From Bacillus sp. EB600 (GTDB taxonomy: Bacteria > Bacillota > Bacilli > Bacillales > Cytobacillaceae): a DNA stretch of 64,000 nucleotides. Location: assembly GCF_024494385.1 (NCBI RefSeq), contig NZ_JAEVLT010000012.1, forward strand, positions 58,334-122,333. Direction: 5' to 3'. How positions within the stretch are numbered: the first letter of the stretch is position 1; every line of letters begins with the position of its first letter. Positions 53,401 to 62,995 of the stretch are shown here, piece by piece. The translations under genes and the position numbers were made by a program. Under the pieces are notes generated by a model. It worked only from the letters and a program-made list of their open reading frames with translations, was not told the DNA's origin and ran no database searches.

Positions 53401-53652
53401 TCAGATTTGAATAATTTGATGATAGATAAAAAGAATGGTATCCGATTGGTAAAAAGCTATTATTCATGGACGTCTTGTCGTTGTTTTTGATCCAAAGGTA
53501 GAACTAATTGTCCAGTCGTGCTAGAAAATCGTTCCTACCATGTGTCTTGGTTGTGGTGACTAAAGCATACCAAAAAGAATAATTTTCTAATTTTTTATTC
53601 TCAAAAAAGAGGGTGCCCCAAAAGTTATACTTTTAAGATACCCTCCGAAAGA

Positions 53653-54705
53653 TTAAGTTTCACTGTGATATGGCGAACTTTTCCATGGGTCGAATTCAAT
53701 TAACATCTCAGATTTTAAATTTGGCCTATAGAATTTTACAGCAGATTTATTCAATATACTTGCCAAAAAAGAAAAAGTACTATTTGAAATAGCCAAAATG
53801 TCACTATGACATAAAATATAAAAATCCGAATAAAAATCCGAAAGGAACGGTGGAAGATTATGAAATAACTTAGCACTCGTTATTGGATTATATTCTTTAA
53901 AGTCTGGTAAAACATCATCTATATTGTCACTTGCAATGAATAAAACCGGCTCATCTAAGGAACTCCAAATATCTTTTAATAATTTTTTATATACACTTGT
54001 TGAAGCACAATAAAAACTCCTTTCCGCCTCAGTATATTTATAATTCAAATGATCGCCCCTGCGTATATGAATGCCCACAATCGATTTCCCATGATTTTTA
54101 AGCTTATTCGTTCCTTCTTCTAAGAATTTTCTAACTCTAATAGAAGGTTGTAACAAGGATTGAATATATTCTCTATAAGGAAGATAATGGCTAAAATGAA
54201 ATCCAAAATAACCCCAAAAATCGACATTTTTATAGGGAGGAGTATCTGAATAAAGTACGTTTTCATCTATTATTTCCGATTTAATTGATATATTTCTTTT
54301 TTGAAAGTATTCACGCCAGTAAGTATTAAAAATACCTTCAAACATGGATTGATAAATAACAGGCATTGAGGTCAAATTGGGTTGATCATTTAGTTCGAAT
54401 AAATCATTTCCTATCCATTCAGGCGTTTCAATCTCAATTCCATATCTTTTTCCATAAACTTTTAGAAATATATATTGAAGAATTTGATTTCCAAATCGTC
54501 CATTCTTCCCAAGAGTTGACATTGAAATTCTAGGTTCATGTTTACTTTCCATTAACTCACCACATTTCATTATTATCTTTCTAATTAGCCCAAAATGAAC
54601 TTGTGTAACATTATCATTCTTATACCCTAATGTACCCAGGAAGGCTGAAATCAAGAAGCGAACAAAACATTCCGAAGAGTTTAAATTACATGTATTAACA
54701 AACAA
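53653..54705 (-). CDS. GT11-like (alpha-1,2-fucosyltransferase-type) glycosyltransferase
   Basis: Up to 350 residues; the start is uncertain (TTG 54705, or ATG 54552 with GGTGAG upstream). The signature is NGRFGNQILQYIFLKVYGK, then VGIHIRRGDHLNYKY, the HxRRxD motif that binds GDP-fucose in GT11 and related families, and the late SDILAISNSTFSFLASIL. It would transfer L-fucose (or a related GDP sugar) to a glycan. GDP-fucose can be made by the genes at 56539-60134, which makes this the natural last step. At least three dead copies lie around it. Confidence 0.78.
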   Translation of the reverse strand: MFVNTCNLNSSECFVRFLISAFLGTLGYKNDNVTQVHFGLIRKIIMKCGELMESKHEPRISMSTLGKNGRFGNQILQYIFLKVYGKRYGIEIETPEWIGNDLFELNDQPNLTSMPVIYQSMFEGIFNTYWREYFQKRNISIKSEIIDENVLYSDTPPYKNVDFWGYFGFHFSHYLPYREYIQSLLQPSIRVRKFLEEGTNKLKNHGKSIVGIHIRRGDHLNYKYTEAERSFYCASTSVYKKLLKDIWSSLDEPVLFIASDNIDDVLPDFKEYNPITSAKLFHNLPPFLSDFYSDFYILCHSDILAISNSTFSFLASILNKSAVKFYRPNLKSEMLIEFDPWKSSPYHSET

Positions 54706-55065
54706 GCAAAATCACCAAATTTGAATGCTTATTTCAGGCTTTTCATCGGAATTTAGAGGATGATTACTTGTCAGTTGGCAGTGGTTAAACCTATGCGGGG
54801 ACCTACCAGTAAGTTATGAACTTTATGTGTTTACAGCAAAAACAAATGCTTTTCAATTTTTTGACACATTGCTAAGGAATTTTATCAAAAAGCAAAACTC
54901 ATTTTTTTCGAGGTGGTAAAGGTATAGTGGGCAGTCCCAAGTTCTGCAAACCTTACTTCCTTTAAAATTTCTATAAAAATATTGTGAAAGCCTCACTAAT
55001 CCTCATCAATAGAATGATTGAACACAAATTTCAACTTAAATTTGATCAAACATAAAGAAAATCCA
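54706..55065. other. Gene-free stretch with a duplicated scrap
   Basis: 54960-55000 resembles 51805-51845. Otherwise no coding, hairpin or RNA feature was recognised. Confidence 0.4.
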
Positions 55066-56043
55066 TTACCAATTTTCAAATGAAATAAGGTCAAAGTCCT
55101 TTGAGGCCCTTAATAAGTCATCATCAGTTGGTGAAAATCCAATATGCTGCCTTGCTTCTCTCAGTGATTTTAATTTTCTCATGATATATTTATTAGAGTA
55201 ATACTTCATAACATAGTTACCATATGTTTCATATTCACTGAATCCAGACCTCTGGATATCTTTCGGATTAATAGCATACATAATTTTTTCATAAAAATAG
55301 TTACCTTTTAATTGTTTATTACTCTCGATTTTATTGATTAATTCAATCATTATTTTTGTATCCATGATCATATGCTCTGCTATAAATGACTGGTTATTGT
55401 ATTTTTTTACTTCACCATTAAAAAGTTTTTCAATAGTGGCAAAATAAGGTTTATGGTACTCAGTCTTCATGGTAAATAAATATTTATCGGTCTGATCATC
55501 AAAAAATGAAATGACATTTAGCGGTATTGTATCAGAATCCCAGACAACATAATGTTCATTTTTACATATTGTCGCATAAGCCATTTTGAGAAATTGTTGC
55601 AGGTACCAGCCGCTACCCCAGGGTGTTCCTGTAATATTATTCATGATCGATTGAATTGTGTTAAATGTCATACCATGATAAATTTCATCTTCATTCATAA
55701 ATTCCAATTTTTCATTATGCTGAAGCCGAGACAGAAACCGAAACGGAGACCGAGACCGAAACGGAAGCCGAGACCGAGACAGAAACTGGAACGGAGACCG
55801 AAACGGAGGCCGAGACCGAAACCGAGACCGAGACCGAAACTGAAACCGAGACCGAGACCGAAACTGAAACCGAGACCGAGACGGAGACCGAGACGGTATT
55901 GAATCTTCTATTTCCTTGGAACCAATAAAAATAATTTTTTCAGGTGAAAGCATTTTAATAATATATGGTATATTGATGATCGCCAAGGTCAAATCTTCTT
56001 TAGCTACTGGTATAATCACATCAAATGTTTTGTTATTATCCAC
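55066..56043 (-). CDS. DUF6492-like glycosyltransferase interrupted by an Arg/Ser/Phe repeat insertion
   Basis: A 325-residue protein from GTG 56043 (AAAAGAGGAA site). Residues 1-48 (FDVIIPVAKEDLTLAIINIP, PEKIIFIGSKEIEDSIP) and 108-325 (KLEFMNEDEIYHGMTFN, WGSGWYLQQFLKMAYA, VVWDSDTIPL with the DSD motif) follow the DUF6492 transferase family. Residues about 49-107 are an insertion read as SRSPSRSRFQFRSRSRFQFR and similar. The inserted DNA (55726-55896) is a Thr-Glu codon repeat placed backwards. The frame stays open, but whether the enzyme still works is doubtful. Confidence 0.75.
   Translation of the reverse strand: MDNNKTFDVIIPVAKEDLTLAIINIPYIIKMLSPEKIIFIGSKEIEDSIPSRSPSRSRFQFRSRSRFQFRSRSRFRSRPPFRSPFQFLSRSRLPFRSRSPFRFLSRLQHNEKLEFMNEDEIYHGMTFNTIQSIMNNITGTPWGSGWYLQQFLKMAYATICKNEHYVVWDSDTIPLNVISFFDDQTDKYLFTMKTEYHKPYFATIEKLFNGEVKKYNNQSFIAEHMIMDTKIMIELINKIESNKQLKGNYFYEKIMYAINPKDIQRSGFSEYETYGNYVMKYYSNKYIMRKLKSLREARQHIGFSPTDDDLLRASKDFDLISFENW
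55726..55896 (+). repeat. Thr-Glu codon repeat cassette, antisense to its host gene
   Basis: Read on the plus strand the block is GAGACCGAAACGGAG-type units (Glu-Thr with some Ala and Gly), like the minus-strand tract at 33475-33895. It sits between the codons for IEDSIP and LQHNEK of the transferase gene. Confidence 0.85.
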
Positions 56044-56164
56044 TTAAAAATTCCTCTTTTCAATATTCATGAAATTGAACACTTAATAGTTTCATTGATC
56101 TATATTCTCATGGAATATTTATTAAAACCTGAAAGACGAGAAATCTTCATTACACATTGTCTCT

Positions 56165-56530
56165 TCTCTTAGGCAACTCTAACTTCCAAATACGATGGGA
56201 AACTATTCCTGGGATCATATTCAATAAACGGGAACATATTTTGTCTGTTTAAAGGTCTGTAAAATTTCCCCCACTTCTGTTTAATAAACTTGCTGTAAAT
56301 GATGAAAAGGTACTATTGGATATAGCTAAAATATCGCTATGATACAATATATAGTAATCGGAAAGTAATCTTTAATGGAGGATGGGATCGGATCGTACAA
56401 GGGTTGTACTCTTCGAAGTCATTTATTACATCATAAATGTCTTTACTTTTCAGAAAAATGTATTACAATATCGAATTGCCAAATCGGCCATTCTTACCAA
56501 TGGTGGACATTGAAACAACACCATGATGAT
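56165..56530 (-). pseudogene. GT11-like transferase with large internal deletion
   Basis: From the right it reads VVSMSTIGKNGRFGNSIL, the N-terminal motif. It then jumps to DIYDVINDFEEYNPC, matching DNIDDVLPDFKEYNP of the gene at 53653, and to KWGKFYRPLNRQNMFPFIEY near the C-terminus, with frameshifts. The central HIRRGD region is deleted. Confidence 0.7.
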
Positions 56531-56538
56531 TGTTCAAT

Positions 56539-57921
56539 TCAATGATCTTCTTTGTTTATGGCTTGTACCATATCGTCCCAGCCCATATACAAACGCACAA
56601 TATCTTCTTCTTCGAGTACACTGCCCATCTGTACTTCAATTATTTCAAGTTCAGTAATCGCTTTAATACTATGTTTGGAACCTTGAGGAATTTTGAGTAG
56701 ATCATTGGTTTTAACAGGAATTATTTTACCGTCTAATACGAAGATACCTTGTCCAGAAACAATTGTCCAAACTTCATCACGAAATTGATGATATTGATAA
56801 CTTATATTTTCTCCTTTGTTGATGACTAATTTTTTTGTCAGAACATCATATTGATTATATTTGCTATAGTCCAAAACTTTATACCAACCCCATCTTCTTT
56901 CTTCAAACATTGGCCGCCGATTAATCGTTTCTACATACTTTTTTAATTTGGAGCTTTCGTTTTTTTGAGCAACTAAGATTCCATCGTAACTGCATGCTAT
57001 AACGACATTTGTCATTCCCAATGAGACAACGGGAATATCTAAATCATTAATAATATGGGTATTCCTGCATTCGTCGGAAATGATCGCATTTCCCAATATA
57101 GGCTGTCCAATTTCTTCGGTAAAAGTGTTCCACGTCCCTAAGTCTTTCCACGGTCCATTGTATTCGACAACAACAATGTTATTGGTTTTTTCAAGAATTT
57201 GATAATCAAAACTTATTTTTGGGAGTGTGCTGTAAAGATTTAATAGTTCTTCAAAATTGATCGGCAACCCATTTTTTCGTAAATAATTTAAGATAAATTC
57301 AACTTTAAATGCGAACACTCCACAATTCCAAAGGCCATTTTCTCGTGAAATCAAGTGCTCGGCTTCTTTCTCCGAAGGTTTTTCTTTAAAGTATTTAACA
57401 GTTTGATAGGAATAAGCAGAAGCTGAGACTACTTTACTTTCAGGGATGATATACCCATATTTTCCGGATGGATAAGTTGGTTTTGCACCTATTAATGCCA
57501 GATTAGCATTTGAATGTAACAATATGGTTTCCAAACTCTGAATTGTCTTAAAATAATCATCATTTACGTATGAGTCAACTGGTACAATACATATAATTTC
57601 ATTGGAAGATACCTTTTGTATGGAATGTAAGTAAGTGACGGCTAATAAAATTGCGGGGAACGTATCTTTTCTTTCTGGTTCAACAATAAGGGGAACATGT
57701 TCTCCAAGTTGATTACGAATAATATCGACTTGTGATTTTGAGGTAGAAATATAGGAATTTTTTTCAAGATTTTTTGAGCTTAATTGTCTCCAAATCCTCT
57801 GCACCATTGACTCTTCTTCATTTTCGTTTTTTAGTAATTTCAAGAATTGTTTTGCGCGGGTATTATTTGATAATGGCCACAATCTCTTTCCAGACCCGCC
57901 TGATAGTAAAACAATATTCAT
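56539..57921 (-). CDS. manC: Mannose-1-phosphate guanylyltransferase / mannose-6-phosphate isomerase (ManC-type)
   Basis: A 460-residue protein from ATG 57921 (AAGGGTAGGTG site). Residues 1-290 form the nucleotidyltransferase: MNIVLLSGGSGKRLWPLSNN, KQFLKLL, VEPERKDTFPAILLA, and ENGLWNCGVFAF. Residues about 350-450 form the cupin isomerase domain: RRWGWYKVLDYSKYN, KLVINKGENISYQYHQFRDE, and WTIVSGQGIFVLDGK. It makes GDP-mannose. The stop of the upstream gmd gene is 13 bases before its start; the two are one operon. Confidence 0.92.
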   Translation of the reverse strand: MNIVLLSGGSGKRLWPLSNNTRAKQFLKLLKNENEEESMVQRIWRQLSSKNLEKNSYISTSKSQVDIIRNQLGEHVPLIVEPERKDTFPAILLAVTYLHSIQKVSSNEIICIVPVDSYVNDDYFKTIQSLETILLHSNANLALIGAKPTYPSGKYGYIIPESKVVSASAYSYQTVKYFKEKPSEKEAEHLISRENGLWNCGVFAFKVEFILNYLRKNGLPINFEELLNLYSTLPKISFDYQILEKTNNIVVVEYNGPWKDLGTWNTFTEEIGQPILGNAIISDECRNTHIINDLDIPVVSLGMTNVVIACSYDGILVAQKNESSKLKKYVETINRRPMFEERRWGWYKVLDYSKYNQYDVLTKKLVINKGENISYQYHQFRDEVWTIVSGQGIFVLDGKIIPVKTNDLLKIPQGSKHSIKAITELEIIEVQMGSVLEEEDIVRLYMGWDDMVQAINKEDH

Positions 57922-57934
57922 AATACACCTACCC

Positions 57935-59023
57935 TTAATCATATTCAAAACCATGTTGTTTTAAAAGCTTGATCCGCTCTGCCTCTTTTACATCTTCTTG
58001 TATCATTTCCTTTATTAACATGTCTAACGTGTAGGATGGAGCCCATCCCAGCTTCATTTGCGCTTTGTTTGGATTTCCAATTAATAAATCTACTTCTGCA
58101 GGTCGATTAAATTTGGGATCAACCGAAACAACGATTTTCCCTTGCTCCAATTGATAACAGGGATTACTGCAATTTTTCACTACTCCTTTTTCATTTTCTC
58201 CATTACCTTCAAAGTAAATCTCAATACCAAGTTTGGAAAATGCTAATCTAACAAACTCTCTTACTTCTGTAGTAATTCCTGTGGCAATAACATAATCATC
58301 CGGTCCGTCTTGCTGGAGAATCAGCCAAATTGCTTTAACGTAATCCCTGGCATGTCCCCAATCCCTTTTTGCATTCAAATTTCCAAGAAGTAATACATCT
58401 TGCAATCCGGTTGCAATCCTCGCCACCCCTTTCGTAATTTTTTTCGTAACAAAATTTTCTCCTCTTAAGGGGCTCTCATGGTTAAATAGAATCCCGTTGC
58501 AGGCAAATAAATTATAGGCTTCGCGATAATTAACTGTGATCCAGTATGCGTATAGTTTAGCTACTGCATACGGACTTCTTGGATAAAAAGGAGTTGATTC
58601 TGATTGAGGAATCTCTTGCACCTTGCCATATAATTCTGAACTCGATGCTTGATAAATTCTTGTTTTATTTTCCAGGTTTAGAGTTTTTACTGCTTCTAAT
58701 ATTCTTAGCGTTCCCAGCGCATCCACATTAGCTGTAAACTCAGGGGATTCAAAACTAACCTGTACATGACTCATTGCTGCAAGATTGTAAATCTCAGAAG
58801 GCTGAATAGAAGATATTAACCGGAATAGACTTAAAGAATCAGTCATATCCCCTTCATGAAGAAAAAATTGTTCATTCAACAGTAAAGGTTTAATTCGATG
58901 TGTGTTATCTATAGAACTCATCCTTTTAAGTCCGTGTACCGTATACCCCTTTTCCAGCAAATATTTAGCAAGATATGCACCATCTTGTCCAGTCACACCG
59001 GTTATTAAGGCAGTTTTCCCCAT
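57935..59023 (-). CDS. gmd: GDP-mannose 4,6-dehydratase
   Basis: A 362-residue extended SDR enzyme (AAAAGGAGC site). NADP-binding [20 protein letters not shown] is at residues 9-28, [10 protein letters not shown] and [20 protein letters not shown] follow, then the active-site Tyr/Lys in [32 protein letters not shown] is also diagnostic for Gmd. It converts GDP-mannose to GDP-4-keto-6-deoxymannose. First gene of the gmd-manC operon, divergent from the GDP-fucose synthase. Confidence 0.95.
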   Translation of the reverse strand: MGKTALITGVTGQDGAYLAKYLLEKGYTVHGLKRMSSIDNTHRIKPLLLNEQFFLHEGDMTDSLSLFRLISSIQPSEIYNLAAMSHVQVSFESPEFTANVDALGTLRILEAVKTLNLENKTRIYQASSSELYGKVQEIPQSESTPFYPRSPYAVAKLYAYWITVNYREAYNLFACNGILFNHESPLRGENFVTKKITKGVARIATGLQDVLLLGNLNAKRDWGHARDYVKAIWLILQQDGPDDYVIATGITTEVREFVRLAFSKLGIEIYFEGNGENEKGVVKNCSNPCYQLEQGKIVVSVDPKFNRPAEVDLLIGNPNKAQMKLGWAPSYTLDMLIKEMIQEDVKEAERIKLLKQHGFEYD

Positions 59024-59189
59024 TTGATTGCTCCTTTTCTTTTAAAAATCGATACTATAGAAATAATTTATGAAAAAAACTAATAAAAGTGAGGGCTATC
59101 ATCTTAGTGATTTTTAATTAAAAGGTACAAACTTTGAATTATTCACCTGCATAAAATAAGTTATGAGGTAGTATCCGAGGGGTGAAGTA

Positions 59190-60134
59190 ATGAGTTTTAT
59201 CAAAGGAAAAAAAGTTATGGTTACTGGAGGAGCTGGATTTCTTGGATCTCATGTAGTCGAACTTCTGAAAAAAAAAGATTGTAAGGATATTATCATTCCA
59301 AGAAGCAAGCTCGTTGACTTAAGAAATCAGGAAGCTTGTTTTAAATATATTGGAAAAAATAAGCCAGATATTGTTATTCATTTAGCAGCCTCTGTTGGGG
59401 GAATTGGTGCAAACAAAAAAAATCCAGCAACATTTCTTTATGACAACCTAAGCATGGGACTTCACTTGTATGAAGCTTCCCGCATTTACAATGTTGAAAA
59501 ACTTATAACCTGCGGAACGATTTGTTCCTATCCAAAATATACGAAGGTACCCTTTAAGGAAGATGACATTTGGGAAGGATATCCGGAGGAAACCAATGCC
59601 CCATATGGTCTGGCAAAAAAGATCTTATTAGTACAAGGTCAATCATACAGGCAACAATATGGTTTTAATTCTATTTATTTATTACCGGTTAATTTATATG
59701 GACCCGGAGATAACTTCGATTTGGAGTCTTCACATGTCATTCCCGCGTTAATTAGAAAATGTTTGGAAGCAAAGGAGAATAAACAAGATTCAATCACTGT
59801 TTGGGGAACAGGAGAAGTGACAAGAGAATTTTTATATGTAAAAGATGCAGCAGAAGCAATCGTGCGTGCTGCCGAAATTTATAACGGGGCAGAACCTATT
59901 AATATAGGAACCGGAGAAGAAATATTTATTAAAGATTTAGTATCATTAATAGCAGAAAAAACTAACTTTACCAGCGAAATCATTTGGGATAAAACGAAAC
60001 CAGATGGCCAACCGAGAAGATGTCTTGATATAACTAGAGCAAAGAATATACTTGGCTTTGAAGCCAAAACCAGTTTATCCGATGGATTGGATATGACAAT
60101 CGAATGGTATCGAAGCAATATAAAAGGAGGGTAA
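59190..60134 (+). CDS. fcl: GDP-L-fucose synthase
   Basis: A 314-residue extended SDR enzyme (GGGGTGAAG site). GGAGFLGSHVVELL is at the N-terminus, LAASVGGIGANKKNPATFLY holds the epimerase/reductase signature, and ETNAPYGLAKKILLVQGQSY gives the catalytic Tyr and Lys. LLPVNLYGPGDNFDLESSHV is typical of Fcl. It epimerises at C3 and C5 and reduces GDP-4-keto-6-deoxymannose to GDP-L-fucose. The divergent gmd-manC operon supplies the substrate. Confidence 0.93.
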   Translation: MSFIKGKKVMVTGGAGFLGSHVVELLKKKDCKDIIIPRSKLVDLRNQEACFKYIGKNKPDIVIHLAASVGGIGANKKNPATFLYDNLSMGLHLYEASRIYNVEKLITCGTICSYPKYTKVPFKEDDIWEGYPEETNAPYGLAKKILLVQGQSYRQQYGFNSIYLLPVNLYGPGDNFDLESSHVIPALIRKCLEAKENKQDSITVWGTGEVTREFLYVKDAAEAIVRAAEIYNGAEPINIGTGEEIFIKDLVSLIAEKTNFTSEIIWDKTKPDGQPRRCLDITRAKNILGFEAKTSLSDGLDMTIEWYRSNIKGG

Positions 60135-60164
60135 ATCACGATCTTTAATACCCTCCTTTTTTTG
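60123..60164. terminator. Terminator after the GDP-fucose synthase gene
   Basis: AAAGGAGGGTA pairs with TACCCTCCTTTT, followed by Ts. Confidence 0.85.
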
Positions 60165-60182
60165 ATCTGAAAGAATAATGCC

Positions 60183-61908
60183 CTACATTCCTAGCAGGTC
60201 TTTCGCTCTATCCATAATCGTTTTTTGCATAATAGACAGCTTTTTTTGACAATCTTCCATGGATGATCCTTTAACTCCAAAATAAAATTTCACTTTTGGT
60301 TCCGTTCCGGAAGGACGAAGGCAAAACCAGGAGCCATCCTCCAAATGGCATTTAAAAACACATCAGAACGAGGCAAGTTAATCATCGTTACAGTGTTTTC
60401 CCCAGTTCGAATGGATGTTAAGGAATCTTCAATTGCTGTTACTTTGATTCCTGCGACTATGTTTAGTTTTTCACTTCTAAACCTCGCCATCAGATTGGCA
60501 ATTTGTTTCGCTCCATCTTTTCCTTTTAAAGTAATAGATTGGAGTGATTCCTGATAAAAACCGTATTTATTAAAAATTGATAAAAGCCCTTCATACATCG
60601 TCATACCTTTAGATTTATAAAATGCAGCAACCTCTGCGGCAAAAATGGCAGCTTGGACAGCATCTTTGTCACGAACAAAATCACCGATTAGGTAACCATA
60701 ACCTTCTTCGTAACCAAAAAAGGAATGTTAACATGCTTAATTGTTCAAACTCCTTAATCTTTTCTCCAATAAATTTAAATCCCGTTAAGGTATCTATTGT
60801 CGTGATTCCGTAGTGTTCTGCAATAGCTTTGCCAATTTCTGAAGTAACGATTGTTTTAATGACGGCACCATTCGAAGGAAGAACACCTTTCGCCTGTTTT
60901 TGAGATAACAAATACTCCAGCATTAAAGCGCTTATTTGATTTCCCGTCAAAACTACGTATTCACCATCACAGTTTTTAACAGCCACACCTAAACGATCAG
61001 CATCGAGATCAGTTGCCATTAATATATCCGCATTGATTTTTTTCCATTTTGGATCGCTAACGTAAAAGATGCGTGGTCTTCCGGGTTTAGTGATTTCACG
61101 ATAGAAAAGTACGGATCGGGATGCTCCTCCTGCTCTTTAACAATCGCTACGTTTTCAAAGCCAAATGCCTCAAGCCCGGCACGAACAGGATTATTTCCCG
61201 TACCATGTAATGGGGAGTATACTATTTTCAAGTCTTTTGCTACATTTTTAACGATCTTAGGATTTAATTGAAGATTTTTTAATTGTTCAATATAAGCTTG
61301 ATCTCTCTTCACCGATATAAGTTAATAATCCACTTGTAAGAAGTTCATGTTCATCCGCTACTTCAATTGTTAACTCATTTTCTACGGAATTCCCATATTG
61401 GATGATAGAACCTGCAGCTTCAGGTGGAATCTCCCCTCCATCTTCACCATATACTTTAAAACCATTGTATTCCGGCGGATTATGACTGGCAGTAATCACA
61501 ACTCCGGAAAATGCATGTAAATTGCGAACGGCAAAGGATAGTATCGGCGTTGGCCGAAGCCCATCAAATAAATAAACTTTAATACTGTTTTTGCAACTTC
61601 CAAAGCAAATTCCGGCGATTTTTGACGTGAATCGTAGGCAATCACAACTCCATTTAGTTTTGCATGATCACCTTGTTCCTCCAAATACAGTACAGTGCAA
61701 GACCTTCCACAGCTCTGCGAATTGTAAATTTATTCAATCGGTTTATGCCGGGCCCAAACTCGCCTCGCATACCACCTGTACCAAATTCTAAGTGTTTATA
61801 AAAACTGTCTTCAAGTAAATCTTTTTTTTACTTCAGACAATTGATCTTTTAAATCTTTACCTAAGTTTCTAAAGGAAATCCATTTTTCTGCATGTTCTAA
61901 CCAACTCA
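60183..61908 (-). pseudogene. pgcA: Phospho-sugar mutase (PgcA-like), at least six frameshifts
   Basis: The start is TTG 61908 (AAAGGAGG site): SWLEHAEKWISFRNLGKDLK. Segments in shifting frames follow: [60 protein letters not shown] with the phosphorylated Ser; [33 protein letters not shown], the metal loop; [31 protein letters not shown]; and [19 protein letters not shown]. It ends LLGM at TAG 60183. Shifts lie near 61820, 61690, 61575, 61300, 61030, 60720 and 60335. Several are in homopolymers. The intact enzyme interconverts hexose 1- and 6-phosphates. Confidence 0.92.
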
Positions 61909-62581
61909 AAGCAAATTCCTCCTTTCTTGAAATTCCATTTTGAGTATAGATTTGTATATAACAAGAGAGAACAGATCTAAGGAGTATAAAAAAGTAGTGG
62001 GCGTTAGCAGCAATAACAACGTAGAATTGAACTATAGATCTGTTTAAAAATAAAGTAAATACTAAAAGTGTTTATTTTGACAGGGACAAGTTATGTGGTT
62101 AATTCGTACATTTTTAGTTATTAAACATTCTGCTCCCGAATCAATCTCCACCACCTAGATTCTATAGATTGGTATCTTCTGAATAGTAAAAAAATCATTT
62201 CCCGTTGATCCTACACGTTATTTCTCCTACTCATAGATTTATTCGACCTCCACTGCGTATTAATAGGTGCGTCAGATTTGAACTTATTCGTAGACGGTAA
62301 ATAAGACAAAGAAAAAAGCGTCCCCACCTTAGCAGGAACACTTTTTGTTTTAACCTATTTTCACGATTTGTAAACAATAATTGTAGGTCCGGTTATTGTG
62401 GTCTGGATACGAATTTTCCTATAGCTTTATAAAAAAACTTTGACTAAAAATGAGTAGCTTGTCCAATCACTTTCTTACCAATTTGAATAAAATAAAGAAA
62501 GCCCCTACAATTTACTGTAAGGACGTTAAATTAACGTAGATACTACTTAATTCTACTGTAATTAACGATACTAAAATTTGA
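61909..62581. other. Gene-free stretch
   Basis: Contains a hairpin with T-rich end at about 62312-62352 (AAAAAGCGT/ACACTTTTT). No coding sequence supported. Confidence 0.45.
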
Positions 62582-62636
62582 TACCGGTGGTCGGGGTCGA
62601 ACCGACACTCCAGAAGGAACACGATTTTGAGTCGTG
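62582..62636 (-). tRNA. 3' fragment of tRNA-Leu(CAA), probable attachment site
   Basis: The anticodon arm CACGA-CTCAAAA-TCGTG, variable arm, T arm and 3' acceptor strand of tRNA-Leu(CAA) are present, but the D arm and 5' acceptor strand are missing. It matches 25387-25441 with three changes. The break right after the anticodon arm is where many tRNA-specific integrases recombine. Not a functional tRNA. Confidence 0.8.
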
Positions 62637-62995
62637 AACTTACCCTAAAAAGACGGTGAAGCTTGTCATAGCAACGTGTCAAGGGAACTTGTGTGTTCAA
62701 GTATGTAATACGACTAGTATTATTCTACCCTATTAATTTTAGTATGTAAAGAGAGCCAGTGGGAGTTTTAACCCTCCCAGCATAGTTCTCCAGACACAAG
62801 GTTGAGCTTCAATTTACAAAGTCAGCTCATAAAAGATAAATGCAACAGAGAGCTTCTCAGCAACACCTTTTGAGGAAGCCCGCTCATTATTTTTATTCTC
62901 CTTCATTAAAAGTGGTAACTATGGGAACTTTAATTTTGAATAGTTCCAAAAGAAAATACAATTTAATGCTCTTTTAGGAAGGAGTTAAAAAAACC
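62637..62995. other. Gene-free stretch beside the tRNA fragment
   Basis: Contains a small hairpin (GGGAG/CTCCC near 62760-62778). No gene is supported. An AGGAAGGAG site at the right end serves 62996. Confidence 0.4.

Noticed and set aside
55552..55902. Basic 116-codon plus-strand frame (Lys-Pro-Arg repeats)
   Set aside because: A shadow of the inserted repeat inside the transferase gene on the minus strand.
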